Shown piece by piece: positions 43,450 through 52,817 of a stretch of 64,000 nucleotides of DNA. A model generated the notes under the pieces. That model made no database searches. It was not told where the DNA came from and worked only from the letters and a program-made list of their open reading frames with translations. The position numbers and the translations under genes are program-made. The stretch's first letter is position 1. Every line of letters begins with the position of its first letter. The stretch lies in assembly GCA_965369995.1 (NCBI GenBank), contig CBDURO010000006.1:6951-70950 (forward strand), in the 5' to 3' direction. Source of the stretch: JAHJCW01 sp965369995. GTDB lineage: Bacteria; Fidelibacterota; Marinisomatia; Marinisomatales; JAHJCW01.

Positions 43450-44783
43450 TAGATCGAATTAAAAATATATTTTTAATACCTGAATTACGTACTAGAATTC
43501 TCTTTACTTTGGGAATATTGGTTGTAGTACGTACGGGTGTGCATATTCCAATTCCCGGTGTGAATGGAGATGCTCTTGGCGCAGCTATGCAGAACATTCA
43601 AAATACCTTATTCGGTTTATTTGATCTATTTGCAGGAGGTGCGTTTCAAAAAGCGTCATTATTTGCTTTAGGTATTATGCCATACATTTCTGCTTCAATT
43701 ATATTACAATTGATGGGATCTGTAGTACCTTATTTCCAAAGACTTCAAAAAGAAGGCGAAGAAGGCAGAAAAAAATTAACGCAGTTAACTCGGTACGCTA
43801 CTGTTTTTATTGCAGTTCTACAAGCATTTAGTGTAGCACTCTTTTTAGAGAATATGACAGCAAATCTCGGAGGAAATGTTGTTGCTGTTGTACCATTCCC
43901 AGGAATACTTTTTAAGTTTACTACAATGGTCAGCGTTGTTACCGGTGTAATGTTATTGATGTGGTTTGGTGAGCGTATCACTGAAAGAGGAATTGGTAAT
44001 GGCATATCAATCATAATTATGATAGGTATTTTATCACGCTTACCAACTGTTATTTTAACTGAAATTACATTAATTCGAGAAGGCCTGCGAGGATTGCTCG
44101 GTGAAGTGATATTATTAGGATTAATGTTTGTTATAGTTGCATTTGTTGTGCTCCTGACGCAGGGTACAAGAAAAATACCAGTCCAATATGCTAAACGGGT
44201 TGTTGGTCGAAAGGTTTATGGCGGACAAAGTACACATTTACCATTAAGAGTAAATACTGCAGGGGTTATGCCAATTATTTTCGCTCAGGCGATTATGTTC
44301 ATACCGAGTACGATTGCAACATTTTTCTCAAATAGTGAATTTATGCAAGCTGTAATGCGTTGGTTTTCATTGGATCACCCATTTTATTGGTTAATATTTG
44401 GTGCAATGATCGTATTCTTTACTTATTTTTACACGGCTATGGCATTTGATCCTGTACAGGTTTCAACAACCATTAAACAACAAGGTGGTTTTATTCCGGG
44501 AGTAAGACCCGGGAAAAAAACAGCGGAATATATAGATAATATTTTAACTCGCGTTACATTACCAGGGTCATTCTTTTTAGCATTTGTTGCAATATTCCCT
44601 TATATATTAATGAAAGGTATGGATCTTAGGTATGATTTGGCGTCCTTTTTTGGTGGTACAAGTCTACTAATTATAGTAGGTGTGGCGCTTGATACTTTAC
44701 AGCAAATAGAGTCGCATCTTATGATGCGTCATTATGATGGATTCTTATCAAAAGGTAAAATCCGCGGTCGGAGGCGAATGTAA
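43446..44783 (+). CDS. secY: Preprotein translocase subunit SecY
   Basis: 445 residues, ten transmembrane helices by hydrophobicity, forming the protein-conducting channel with SecE. GTG start at 43446 overlaps the rplO stop by four bases. Conserved segments include the plug region (LFDLFAGGAFQKASLFALGIMPYISASII), RKIPVQYAKRVVG and GFIPGVRPGKKTAEYI. One-base overlap with map. Confidence 0.98.
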   Translation: MIDRIKNIFLIPELRTRILFTLGILVVVRTGVHIPIPGVNGDALGAAMQNIQNTLFGLFDLFAGGAFQKASLFALGIMPYISASIILQLMGSVVPYFQRLQKEGEEGRKKLTQLTRYATVFIAVLQAFSVALFLENMTANLGGNVVAVVPFPGILFKFTTMVSVVTGVMLLMWFGERITERGIGNGISIIIMIGILSRLPTVILTEITLIREGLRGLLGEVILLGLMFVIVAFVVLLTQGTRKIPVQYAKRVVGRKVYGGQSTHLPLRVNTAGVMPIIFAQAIMFIPSTIATFFSNSEFMQAVMRWFSLDHPFYWLIFGAMIVFFTYFYTAMAFDPVQVSTTIKQQGGFIPGVRPGKKTAEYIDNILTRVTLPGSFFLAFVAIFPYILMKGMDLRYDLASFFGGTSLLIIVGVALDTLQQIESHLMMRHYDGFLSKGKIRGRRRM

Positions 44784-45532
44784 TGGTAAAAATTCGTACA
44801 GAACGAGAGATAAATTTAATTGCTGAAAGTAACAAAATCGTTGCTGAAACGCTTGACATGCTCAGTGGAAAAATAAAACCGGGTGTTAAAACAAGTGATT
44901 TAGATAAATTAGCAGAAGAATTTATAATATCTCGAGGAGCACGTCCTGCGTTTAAGGGATATATGGGATTCCCTTCAACTTTATGTATTTCCATCGATGA
45001 TGAAGTTGTGCATGGTATCCCTAATAGCAAGGTTTTAAAGGAAGGTCAGATAGTTAGTATTGATTGTGGCGTCGAAAAAAATGGTTATTATGGTGATTCA
45101 GCACGAACGTTTGCCGTTGGTAAAATCGATTCCAAAAAACTGGATTTAATGAGGGTAACTAAGGAATCATTAATGCGTGGAATTGATGCTGCAAAAGAAG
45201 GCAATTACGTTTCTGATATTGGTTATGCAGTACAAACTTATGTGGAATCACATGGATACTCGGTAGTACGTGATTTAGTCGGACATGGAATTGGTACAGA
45301 GTTACATGAAGAACCTCAAGTTCCAAATTATGGAAAACCTAAACAAGGGCATCGGTTACGAACCGGAATGTGTATAGCAATAGAACCTATGATAAATGCC
45401 GGTACAAAAGATATATACACCGATAGCGATGGTTGGACTGTAAAAACTAAAGACGGTAGTGCAAGTGCTCATTTCGAGCATACAATTACAATTACAGAAA
45501 ATGGTGCAAAAATACTAAGTATAAGTAATTGA
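44783..45532 (+). CDS. map: Methionine aminopeptidase type I
   Basis: Removes N-terminal methionine from nascent proteins. 249 residues, type Ia without an N-terminal extension. Metal ligands lie in SIDCGVEKNGYYGDSARTF (two aspartates), GHGIGTELHEEP (histidine), IAIEPM (glutamate) and SAHFEHTI (glutamate). TAATGG overlap with secY; infA begins one base after the stop. Confidence 0.98.
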   Translation: MVKIRTEREINLIAESNKIVAETLDMLSGKIKPGVKTSDLDKLAEEFIISRGARPAFKGYMGFPSTLCISIDDEVVHGIPNSKVLKEGQIVSIDCGVEKNGYYGDSARTFAVGKIDSKKLDLMRVTKESLMRGIDAAKEGNYVSDIGYAVQTYVESHGYSVVRDLVGHGIGTELHEEPQVPNYGKPKQGHRLRTGMCIAIEPMINAGTKDIYTDSDGWTVKTKDGSASAHFEHTITITENGAKILSISN

Positions 45533-45533
45533 A

Positions 45534-45761
45534 ATGACAAAAGAACAACCAATAACAGTAGACGGAATTATTAAAGAAACACTTCCCGGAGCTATGTTTA
45601 GAGTAGAAATTACAATCGGTGAAAATAAGCATGAGGTTTTAGCCCATGTAAGTGGAAAGATGCGTATGCATTTTATTAAAATATTACCCGGTGATGTTGT
45701 AACACTTGAGATGTCACCATATGATTTAAATAGGGGTCGTATAGTATATCGACAAAAATAG
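45534..45761 (+). CDS. infA: Translation initiation factor IF-1
   Basis: 75-residue OB-fold factor that occupies the A site during initiation. Conserved GIIKETLPGAMFRVEI, HVSGKMRMHFIKILPGDVVTLEMSPYDLNRGRIVYR. Three residues longer than most IF-1 because of ITIGENKHEV in the second loop. Confidence 0.97.
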   Translation: MTKEQPITVDGIIKETLPGAMFRVEITIGENKHEVLAHVSGKMRMHFIKILPGDVVTLEMSPYDLNRGRIVYRQK

Positions 45762-45768
45762 GTAATTT

Positions 45769-45882
45769 ATGAAAGTTCGTCCATCAGTAAAGAAAATGTG
45801 TGCAAAATGCAAGATCATAAAACGAAAAGGCGTGATCTTGGTGATTTGCGAAAATCCAAAACATAAACAAAGGCAAGGGTAG
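45769..45882 (+). CDS. rpmJ: 50S ribosomal protein L36
   Basis: 37-residue protein beginning MKVRPSVKKMCAKCK and ending KHKQRQG. Zinc ligands C11, C14, C27 and H32 are present (C-plus form). Seven bases after infA and nine before rpsM. Confidence 0.97.
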   Translation: MKVRPSVKKMCAKCKIIKRKGVILVICENPKHKQRQG

Positions 45883-45891
45883 GAGAAAATA

Positions 45892-46275
45892 GTGGCACGT
45901 ATTGCAGGGATAGATATTCCACGAGAGAAAAAGGTACCATTTTCATTAAGATATATTTTTGGTATAGGATTGTCACAAGCACAAAATATTTGTGAAAAGG
46001 CTGGAATTGATCAAGATATTAGGGTTAAAAACCTTACTGAAGAGCAGGAAATTGGTATTCGTAATGCCATTGTGGAATTAGGTATTAAAATAGAAGGTGA
46101 GTTACGTTCTGAAGTCGCGATGAATATCAAAAGATTAAAGGATATTGGTAGTTATAGAGGATTGCGACATCGTAAAAGTATGCCAGTACGTGGGCAAAGG
46201 ACAAAAACAAATGCCCGTACTCGCAAAGGAAGAAAACGTACAGTTGGATTAGGAAGAAAAGCACTTGTAAAATAA
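45892..46275 (+). CDS. rpsM: 30S ribosomal protein S13
   Basis: 127 residues. GTG start at 45892 with GGAG six bases upstream. Conserved ARIAGIDIPREKKVPFSLRYIFGIG, and the C-terminal RGLRHRKSMPVRGQRTKTNARTRKG that contacts P-site tRNA. Confidence 0.98.
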   Translation: MARIAGIDIPREKKVPFSLRYIFGIGLSQAQNICEKAGIDQDIRVKNLTEEQEIGIRNAIVELGIKIEGELRSEVAMNIKRLKDIGSYRGLRHRKSMPVRGQRTKTNARTRKGRKRTVGLGRKALVK

Positions 46276-46285
46276 GGATTATTAA

Positions 46286-46678
46286 TTGGCTGCAAAAATT
46301 GAAAAGAAACACAAAAAGAAGAAACGTACTGTTGAGCCGTTAGGTGTTGCTCATATAAAAGCGACATTTAACAATACTCACATAACATTAAGTGATCAGT
46401 ATGGAAATGTTGTTGCTTGGTCTACAGCAGGAACTTCCGGTTTTAAGGGGTCACGGAAGAGTACAGCATATGCTGCTACATTAGCTGCGCAAAAAGCTGC
46501 AAAAGAAGCAATGGCAATGGGTTTGACAACAGTGGAGGTAAAAGTAAAAGGACCGGGATCAGGCCGTGAATCAGCTATTCGTGCATTGGCAGTAGAAGGT
46601 CTACAGATTACTTCTATTAAAGATGTAACTCCGTTACCTCATAATGGTTGTCGTCCACCCAAACGGAGACGGGTGTAA
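46286..46678 (+). CDS. rpsK: 30S ribosomal protein S11
   Basis: 130 residues. TTG start at 46286 with AAGGA seven bases upstream. Lysine-rich N-terminus, then VAHIKATFNNTHITLSDQYGNVVAWSTAG and the C-terminal DVTPLPHNGCRPPKRRRV. Confidence 0.98.
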   Translation: MAAKIEKKHKKKKRTVEPLGVAHIKATFNNTHITLSDQYGNVVAWSTAGTSGFKGSRKSTAYAATLAAQKAAKEAMAMGLTTVEVKVKGPGSGRESAIRALAVEGLQITSIKDVTPLPHNGCRPPKRRRV

Positions 46679-46689
46679 GGAATAATAAT

Positions 46690-47307
46690 ATGGCAAAATT
46701 TACAGACTCAAAAGGAAAATTAGTCAGAAGATTTGGGGAAAATGTATTTGGAAATCCTAAATTTGACAAACTGCTTAATCGTAAAGCATATAAACCGGGA
46801 CAACATGGGCAAACGCGACGTCGAAGACTTTCGAATTATGGATTACAACTGCAGGAAAAACAGAAGATTAAGTATATGTATGGTCTGCTTGAAAAGCAGT
46901 TTAGAGCTAATTTTAAAAAAGCTGATAAAATGAAAGGCGAAACAGGAACTCTAATGTTGCAATTATTAGAACGTCGTCTTGATAATGTTGTGTATAGATT
47001 AGGTTTAGCTCCTACAAGACCTGCAGCTAGACAGCTGGTAAATCATGGACATTTACTAGTAAATGGAAAAGCAGTAAACATACCATCTTTTTCTGTCAAA
47101 CCTGGTGACGTAATAAATGTTCGAGATAAAAGTAAAAAGATGGATATAATTCTAAACTCGATGAAACGTATCAAAGGCGATTTGGAACTTGCTTGGTTGC
47201 AACTTGATAAAGCAAAAATGCAAGGAACATTTGTTGAAATTCCCGATCGTGATCAAATGAATTTAACTTTTGATGAGCGCTTAGTTGTTGAGTTATACTC
47301 TAAATAA
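46690..47307 (+). CDS. rpsD: 30S ribosomal protein S4
   Basis: 205 residues; primary assembly protein with an S4 RNA-binding domain (RLDNVVYRLGLAPTRPAARQLVNHGHLLVNGK). The start ATG 46690 gives MAKFTDSKGKLVRRFGENVFG. A longer in-frame reading to 46648 overlaps rpsK and is not conserved. No zinc cysteines at the N-terminus. Confidence 0.98.
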   Translation: MAKFTDSKGKLVRRFGENVFGNPKFDKLLNRKAYKPGQHGQTRRRRLSNYGLQLQEKQKIKYMYGLLEKQFRANFKKADKMKGETGTLMLQLLERRLDNVVYRLGLAPTRPAARQLVNHGHLLVNGKAVNIPSFSVKPGDVINVRDKSKKMDIILNSMKRIKGDLELAWLQLDKAKMQGTFVEIPDRDQMNLTFDERLVVELYSK

Positions 47308-47330
47308 TAATAAAACAGGATAGTTGTTTA

Positions 47331-48302
47331 ATGGCACAAGAATTAGATTTGAAACTTATCGTTAATACCGATGAAATAACAGACACTTTTGGAAAGTTTA
47401 GCATTAAGCCCCTCGAAAGAGGATATGGTGTTACACTTGGAAATTCTTTAAGAAGAGTTCTATTAACTAGCATTCCGGGGGCTGCAATAACAAATGTTCG
47501 TATAGATGGAGTCTTACACGAATTCTCTACAATAGATAATGTTCGTGAGGATGTTGCAGATATATTAATGAATCTGAAAGCTATTAGATTTAAGTTAGAA
47601 GATAATAACCCTGACAAAATAAATCTTAAGTTTAAAGGTAAACATACATTTACTGCCAAAGATATTCAGGATGCTAGTGACCAGTTTGAAGTTTTAAATC
47701 CTGATCATTATATTACGGAAATTAATGAAAATGGTGAGATGGATATTGAACTGAGGATTGGAATTGGAAAAGGATATATTACAAGCGAGGAGAATATATT
47801 AGTAAATGCACCCGTAGATTATTTGTCGTTGGATAGTGTATTTAATCCTGTGACAAAAGTTACTTTCTCAGTTACTCCGTTGCCGGGTGAAAAAGAATCT
47901 TTAGAGGTATTAAATATAAATGTTACTACTGATGGGTCCATTTCTCCTAAAGATGCAATAAGTTATTCTGCATCTGTAATAATAGAAAATTTAAAATATA
48001 TTCAAGCGATCAGTCAGCCGGAAGTATTAGAGATTACAGAACAGGTAGATGAAGAAACTGTAACGATTAGAAAACTTCTTGCTTCAACGATCGATGAGAT
48101 GGAATTATCAGTTCGTAGTTATAATTGCTTGCAAGCTGCCGGTATCAAGAATATTGTTGATTTAGTGCAAAAAGAAGAAAATGAAATGCTCAAGTATAAG
48201 AATTTTGGACGTAAATCATTGACTGAGTTAGTTGAAAAACTAGACGAAATGGGTTTGCATTTTGGGATGGATATAAATAAGTATACTCAAGAAGAAGCAT
48301 AA
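47331..48302 (+). CDS. rpoA: DNA-directed RNA polymerase subunit alpha
   Basis: 323 residues with an assembly domain (FGKFSIKPLERGYGVTLGNSLRRVLLTSIPGAAIT) and a C-terminal domain for UP-element and activator contact (LSVRSYNCLQAAGIKNIVDLVQ... NFGRKSLTELVEKLDEMGLHFG). Standard size; it directly precedes rplQ. Confidence 0.99.
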   Translation: MAQELDLKLIVNTDEITDTFGKFSIKPLERGYGVTLGNSLRRVLLTSIPGAAITNVRIDGVLHEFSTIDNVREDVADILMNLKAIRFKLEDNNPDKINLKFKGKHTFTAKDIQDASDQFEVLNPDHYITEINENGEMDIELRIGIGKGYITSEENILVNAPVDYLSLDSVFNPVTKVTFSVTPLPGEKESLEVLNINVTTDGSISPKDAISYSASVIIENLKYIQAISQPEVLEITEQVDEETVTIRKLLASTIDEMELSVRSYNCLQAAGIKNIVDLVQKEENEMLKYKNFGRKSLTELVEKLDEMGLHFGMDINKYTQEEA

Positions 48303-48312
48303 TTAACAAATA

Positions 48313-48753
48313 ATGAGACATTTAAATAGAAAGAAACGATTAGGAAGACGTACACCGAGTCAGCGTAAGGCTATGCTGAAAAATTTAGCTGTATCGTTAA
48401 TTGAGCATAAAAGGATTAAGACTACACATGCTAGAGCAAAAGCATTGCGCGAGTTTATCGAACCTTTAATTACATTTGCCAAAAAAGGTGATTTACATGC
48501 ACGTCGTGAAGTGCTAAAGAAAATCCATCAAAAAGACACAGTCAGCACATTGTTTCATGAAATTGCTCCTGTTTATGCAGATAGACCGGGTGGTTATACA
48601 AGAATAATCAAACTTGGATTTCGTGATAATGATAGAGCAAAAGTTTCATTAATAGAATTAGTTGATTTTGCGGGTGTTAGCGAAAAAGAATCTGAAGAGA
48701 AACCGGATAAAAAGAAAAAGGTCAGTAAAAAGAAAGAAGAAAAATCAGAATAA
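48313..48753 (+). CDS. rplQ: 50S ribosomal protein L17
   Basis: 146 residues. Conserved MRHLNRKKRLGRRTPSQRKAMLKNLAVSLIEH and the C-terminal GGYTRIIKLGFRDNDRAKVSLIELV. About 25 extra charged residues (KESEEKPDKKKKVSKKKEEKSE) extend the usual end. Last gene of the ribosomal block; a terminator follows. Confidence 0.98.
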   Translation: MRHLNRKKRLGRRTPSQRKAMLKNLAVSLIEHKRIKTTHARAKALREFIEPLITFAKKGDLHARREVLKKIHQKDTVSTLFHEIAPVYADRPGGYTRIIKLGFRDNDRAKVSLIELVDFAGVSEKESEEKPDKKKKVSKKKEEKSE

Positions 48754-48772
48754 TTTAAATTAAAATAATTAT

Positions 48773-48804
48773 AAAAAGGGCAACTTATTTAAGTTGTCCT
48801 TTTT
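48773..48804 (+). terminator. Rho-independent terminator ending the ribosomal block
   Basis: AAAAAGGGCAACTT, loop ATTT, AAGTTGTCCTTTTT: a 14-bp stem (one G-T pair) running into a T tract, 20 bases after rplQ. Confidence 0.92.
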
Positions 48805-48872
48805 AATTTATATTATATATTATTTCATGAATATGTTTTAATGATTAAGAATTCAAATAAAAAAACAATAAA

Positions 48873-49931
48873 ATGAATAAAAAACTATTAAAAAATATTA
48901 TTCCTATAATGTTACTCAGTATGCAATTTATAATTCAAACAAGTTGTACAAAAAAAATATATGATGTTGTATATCCAATTCTAAGTGATGGACGATATGA
49001 TTCTGAGTTTCCTTATAGTAATGCATCGGAGCAGTTAGAGGAAATTTCTAATTCCATTAAAATGTTAAATTATATTGCATACTATAAAGCATATATTTTC
49101 AGTGAAAATCAAGAGGTTTTACAATCTGATATAAATAATAAGAAAATAAAAGATAAAGCTATAGACAAAGTATATTTCAGTGAAACAGTGTCAGGAACAG
49201 CAACAATTATTTTTTTTGACGGTGCAAAAGTTGGATTGTTAACTTGTGCTCATATCGGAGACTTCCCGGATACAGTCTTAACTTATTTTGAACCATTTGT
49301 GGGGCAAAATAAAAAAATCATTCAACAAATGGCTATTAAAATAAGAGAACATTATTATGTTAATGAAATTCCGGGGGATGGAGATTTTAAAATTGTAATA
49401 AGTAATAAAAAACGTGATTTGGCATTGCTGACTAAAAAAGCTCTTCACGATCCATTTCAGGAGATTAAACCGTTTAAATATCCTTTCGGTGAATCTAGTG
49501 ATTTAGAACTTGGAAGTTTTGTATATATTATCGGGTATCCGATGGGTCATAAAATGATAACTAAAGGGATTGTAAGTAATAAACGTGATAAAAAAAGTGA
49601 TTCATTTTTAATAGATGCTTTATTTAATCGCGGTTTCAGTGGAGGAATAATATTGGCAATCAGAGATGGTGTACCGAATTTTGAATTAGTTGGAATGACT
49701 AAATCTGTATCTGCCAAAAATCATTATTTTTTAACTCCTGCTCCACTGAGTGGGCAATTACAATATGAACCAAATTTTCCATATACTGGTGATATTCATG
49801 TTAAAAAATTCGAAGATATCAATTATGGAATAACTTATACGATTTCTACGGATGAAATAATAGAATTTCTAAAGGAAAACGAAACACAACTTCTTCAAAA
49901 AGGTTTTAATTTTAACTATCTTACTAAATAA
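48873..49931 (+). CDS. Trypsin-like serine protease lipoprotein
   Basis: 352 residues. The N-terminal signal ends in a lipobox (IQTSC, C25), so the protein is probably anchored in the outer or cytoplasmic membrane. The chymotrypsin-fold triad is visible: H127 (LLTCAHIGD), D182 (KKRDLALL) and S256 (NRGFSGGII). GYPMGHKMITKGIVS resembles the HtrA/DegP protease core, but no PDZ domain follows. The substrate is unknown. It stands between the ribosomal terminator and hutU, 23 bases before hutU. Confidence 0.8.
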   Translation: MNKKLLKNIIPIMLLSMQFIIQTSCTKKIYDVVYPILSDGRYDSEFPYSNASEQLEEISNSIKMLNYIAYYKAYIFSENQEVLQSDINNKKIKDKAIDKVYFSETVSGTATIIFFDGAKVGLLTCAHIGDFPDTVLTYFEPFVGQNKKIIQQMAIKIREHYYVNEIPGDGDFKIVISNKKRDLALLTKKALHDPFQEIKPFKYPFGESSDLELGSFVYIIGYPMGHKMITKGIVSNKRDKKSDSFLIDALFNRGFSGGIILAIRDGVPNFELVGMTKSVSAKNHYFLTPAPLSGQLQYEPNFPYTGDIHVKKFEDINYGITYTISTDEIIEFLKENETQLLQKGFNFNYLTK

Positions 49932-49954
49932 ATTATTAGTTTTAAGGACAATAT

Positions 49955-51607
49955 ATGAAAAAATCTGAAATCCGTTCCCCACGAGGAAATACGTTAACTT
50001 GTAAAGGTTGGCAGCAGGAAGCTGCTTTCAGAATGATTCAGAATAATTTAGATCCTGACGTGGCAGAAAATCCTCAAGAATTAATAGTATATGGGGGTAA
50101 AGGAAAAGCAGCAAGAAATTGGGAGAGTTTTGATGCAATACTTTCTTCATTAAAAAATCTTAATGATGATGAAACATTGTTGGTTCAATCTGGCAAACCG
50201 GTTGGTGTTTTAAAAACGCACAAAACATCACCTCGAGTTCTAATTGCCAATTCAAATTTGGTACCAAATTGGGCAAATTGGGATCATTTTAACGAATTAG
50301 ATAAGCTTGGTTTAATGATGTATGGTCAGATGACAGCAGGTAGCTGGATATATATTGGAACACAGGGAATCTTACAAGGTACGTACGAAACCTTTGCTGA
50401 GGCTGCTAGAATGCATTTTAGTAGTGATTTGTCTGGTAAATTAGTACTTACAGCCGGTTTAGGAGGAATGGGGGGTGCTCAGCCACTGTCGGTAACAATG
50501 AATAACGGTGTATCTATTAATATTGAGATTGATCCAACAAGAATTCAACGCCGTTTGGAAACAAAATATGTAGATATTGCAACGGAATCTTTAGAAGAAG
50601 CGTTATCAATCGCACGTGATGCGATGATAAAGAAGAAAGGGTTATCAATCGGTTTGTTAGGTAATGCTGCAGATATTATTCCGCAAGTAGCAAAGATGGG
50701 TATAGTACCTGATATAGTGACCGATCAAACTTCAGCACATGATGAATTAGATGGTTATGTACCAAACAACATGACATATAACGAAGCTTTGACTTTGCGC
50801 AAATCAAATCCTGAAAAATATATTAAAGAAAGTTTTCGATCTATGGCAGAACACGTAAATGGTATTCTTAAATTAAAAGAAATGGGATCGATATGCTTTG
50901 ATTATGGCAATAATTTACGCGGTCAAGCAAAAAAGGCCGGTGTTGAGAACGCTTTTGATTATCCCGGTTTTGTTCCGGCTTATATTCGTCCATTATTTTG
51001 TGAAGGTAAGGGACCATTCCGGTGGGTGGCATTATCAGGTGATCCTGAAGATATTTATAAAACCGATGAAAAAGTAAAAGAATTATTTCCTGATGATAAA
51101 TCACTGCTAACGTGGATTGAATTAGCAAAAGAAAAAGTACAATTTCAAGGATTACCATCCAGGATTTGTTGGCTTGGCTATAACCAGCGTGCAAAATTTG
51201 GTGTAGAGTTGAATAAGATGGTTGCTTCAGGTGAATTGAGTGCACCAATTGTAATCGGCAGAGATCACTTAGATTGTGGATCGGTAGCATCGCCATATCG
51301 TGAAACGGAAGCGATGAAAGACGGATCCGACGCAGTGGCTGATTGGCCTTTACTAAATGCTATGGTAAATGTAGCTAGTGGGGCGAGTTGGGTTTCTATT
51401 CATCACGGGGGAGGCGTTGGGATGGGACTCGCCATACATGCCGGGCAAGTAATAGTTGCCGATGGAACTCCCGAAATGGAAATTAGATTAAAAAGAGTTC
51501 TAACTAATGATCCGGGAACAGGAATATTACGTCACGCTGATGCGACCTATGAAAAAGCAATCAACAGTGCAAAAGAGTGGAAAATTAACATACCACTTAT
51601 GAAATAA
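49955..51607 (+). CDS. hutU: Urocanate hydratase
   Basis: Second step of histidine degradation: urocanate to imidazolonepropionate, using tightly bound NAD+. 550 residues, standard size. Diagnostic blocks are NLDPDVAENPQELIVYGGKGKAARNW, the NAD-binding TAGLGGMGGAQPL, and RDHLDCGSVASPYRETEAM with the active-site cysteine, then HHGGGVGMG. hutI follows seven bases later, so they form an operon. Confidence 0.97.
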   Translation: MKKSEIRSPRGNTLTCKGWQQEAAFRMIQNNLDPDVAENPQELIVYGGKGKAARNWESFDAILSSLKNLNDDETLLVQSGKPVGVLKTHKTSPRVLIANSNLVPNWANWDHFNELDKLGLMMYGQMTAGSWIYIGTQGILQGTYETFAEAARMHFSSDLSGKLVLTAGLGGMGGAQPLSVTMNNGVSINIEIDPTRIQRRLETKYVDIATESLEEALSIARDAMIKKKGLSIGLLGNAADIIPQVAKMGIVPDIVTDQTSAHDELDGYVPNNMTYNEALTLRKSNPEKYIKESFRSMAEHVNGILKLKEMGSICFDYGNNLRGQAKKAGVENAFDYPGFVPAYIRPLFCEGKGPFRWVALSGDPEDIYKTDEKVKELFPDDKSLLTWIELAKEKVQFQGLPSRICWLGYNQRAKFGVELNKMVASGELSAPIVIGRDHLDCGSVASPYRETEAMKDGSDAVADWPLLNAMVNVASGASWVSIHHGGGVGMGLAIHAGQVIVADGTPEMEIRLKRVLTNDPGTGILRHADATYEKAINSAKEWKINIPLMK

Positions 51608-51614
51608 ATTTAAT

Positions 51615-52817
51615 ATGTCTAAAATTAAATTAACGAATATTGGAAGCATCGCAACTTACAATAGTTACTCAAAAACTATTGATAATATAAAAGATAGTGA
51701 CATATTGATTAATTATGGTTTAATTGAGAAAATTGAAAATAACATAAATGGTGATTATGAAATATTTGATTGTCAAAATAGATTAATCACACCCGGATTT
51801 GTCGATCCGCATACTCATCCGGTATTTCATCGTGGTAGAGAAGAAGAATTTGGACAACGTGTACAGGGCGCAACGTATCAGGAAATCGCAGAAAAAGGTG
51901 GTGGGATTAACAGTAGCATCAATGGTGTCAGAAATGCTACAACTGATGAGCTCACTCAGGCTGTGATGCATAGAATGGATCGTTTCCTAAAATTAGGAAC
52001 TACTACTATTGAAGCAAAAAGCGGTTATGGATTGAACGTAGAATCTGAATTGAAGTCATTAGAAGTGTTAGATATCGTTAATAAAAATCATGCAATAGAC
52101 ATTATTCCAACCTTTTTAGGAGCACATGCTATACCACCGGAACACAAAAATAATCCTGATGATTACATAGATTTAATTTGTAATGAAATGATTCCCGCTG
52201 TAGCAGAACAGGGTATCGCAAAATATTGCGATGTTTTTTGCGAAAATGGTTATTTTAGTGTAACTCAAGCTAGAAGAATCCTAACAACTGCAAATAAACA
52301 TGGTTTAGTACCACGTTTGCACGCTGATGAATTTGAAGATTCCGGCGCTGCCGAATTAGCTGCTGAATTGAGAGCAGTTTCTGCTGACCATTTAATGGCT
52401 GTAAGCGATGTAGGCATTGCCAAAATGGCTGATGCAAATGTGATTGCGACTTTATTACCGGGAACTACTTATTTCCTCGGATCCACTAATTATGCACCGG
52501 TAAAAAAATTAATTAATGCAGGAGTTACAATCGCTTTAGCGACTGATTTTAATCCCGGAAGCTGCCATATACAATCCATGCCATTTATTATATCATTGGC
52601 GTGCATTTACTTGGGGATGTCCGTAGAAGACGTATTAATGGCTGTTACATATAATTCTGCAAGCACTCTAAACCTCGAAAATGAAATTGGGTCAATTGAA
52701 GTTGGTAAAAAGGCGGATTTAGTAATTTGGGATTTAGAAAAATTAATTGAAATACCTTATAATGTGACAGACGTGCCAATTAGGAAGGTCATGAAAAATG
52801 GACAATTTATCAATTAA
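51615..52817 (+). CDS. hutI: Imidazolonepropionase
   Basis: Third step of histidine degradation: opens the imidazolone ring to give N-formimino-glutamate. 400-residue amidohydrolase with the metal motif VDPHTHPVFHRGREEEF, EAKSGYGL, H in PTFLGAHAIP, RLHADEF and the late ATDFNPGS aspartate. hutH and the enzymes acting on formiminoglutamate are not in this window. The stop overlaps the end of the convergent PHP-domain gene by four bases. Confidence 0.97.
   Translation: MSKIKLTNIGSIATYNSYSKTIDNIKDSDILINYGLIEKIENNINGDYEIFDCQNRLITPGFVDPHTHPVFHRGREEEFGQRVQGATYQEIAEKGGGINSSINGVRNATTDELTQAVMHRMDRFLKLGTTTIEAKSGYGLNVESELKSLEVLDIVNKNHAIDIIPTFLGAHAIPPEHKNNPDDYIDLICNEMIPAVAEQGIAKYCDVFCENGYFSVTQARRILTTANKHGLVPRLHADEFEDSGAAELAAELRAVSADHLMAVSDVGIAKMADANVIATLLPGTTYFLGSTNYAPVKKLINAGVTIALATDFNPGSCHIQSMPFIISLACIYLGMSVEDVLMAVTYNSASTLNLENEIGSIEVGKKADLVIWDLEKLIEIPYNVTDVPIRKVMKNGQFIN

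Noticed and set aside
46648..46690. Upstream in-frame start for rpsD
   Set aside because: Overlaps rpsK and adds residues not found in S4; ATG 46690 matches the conserved start.
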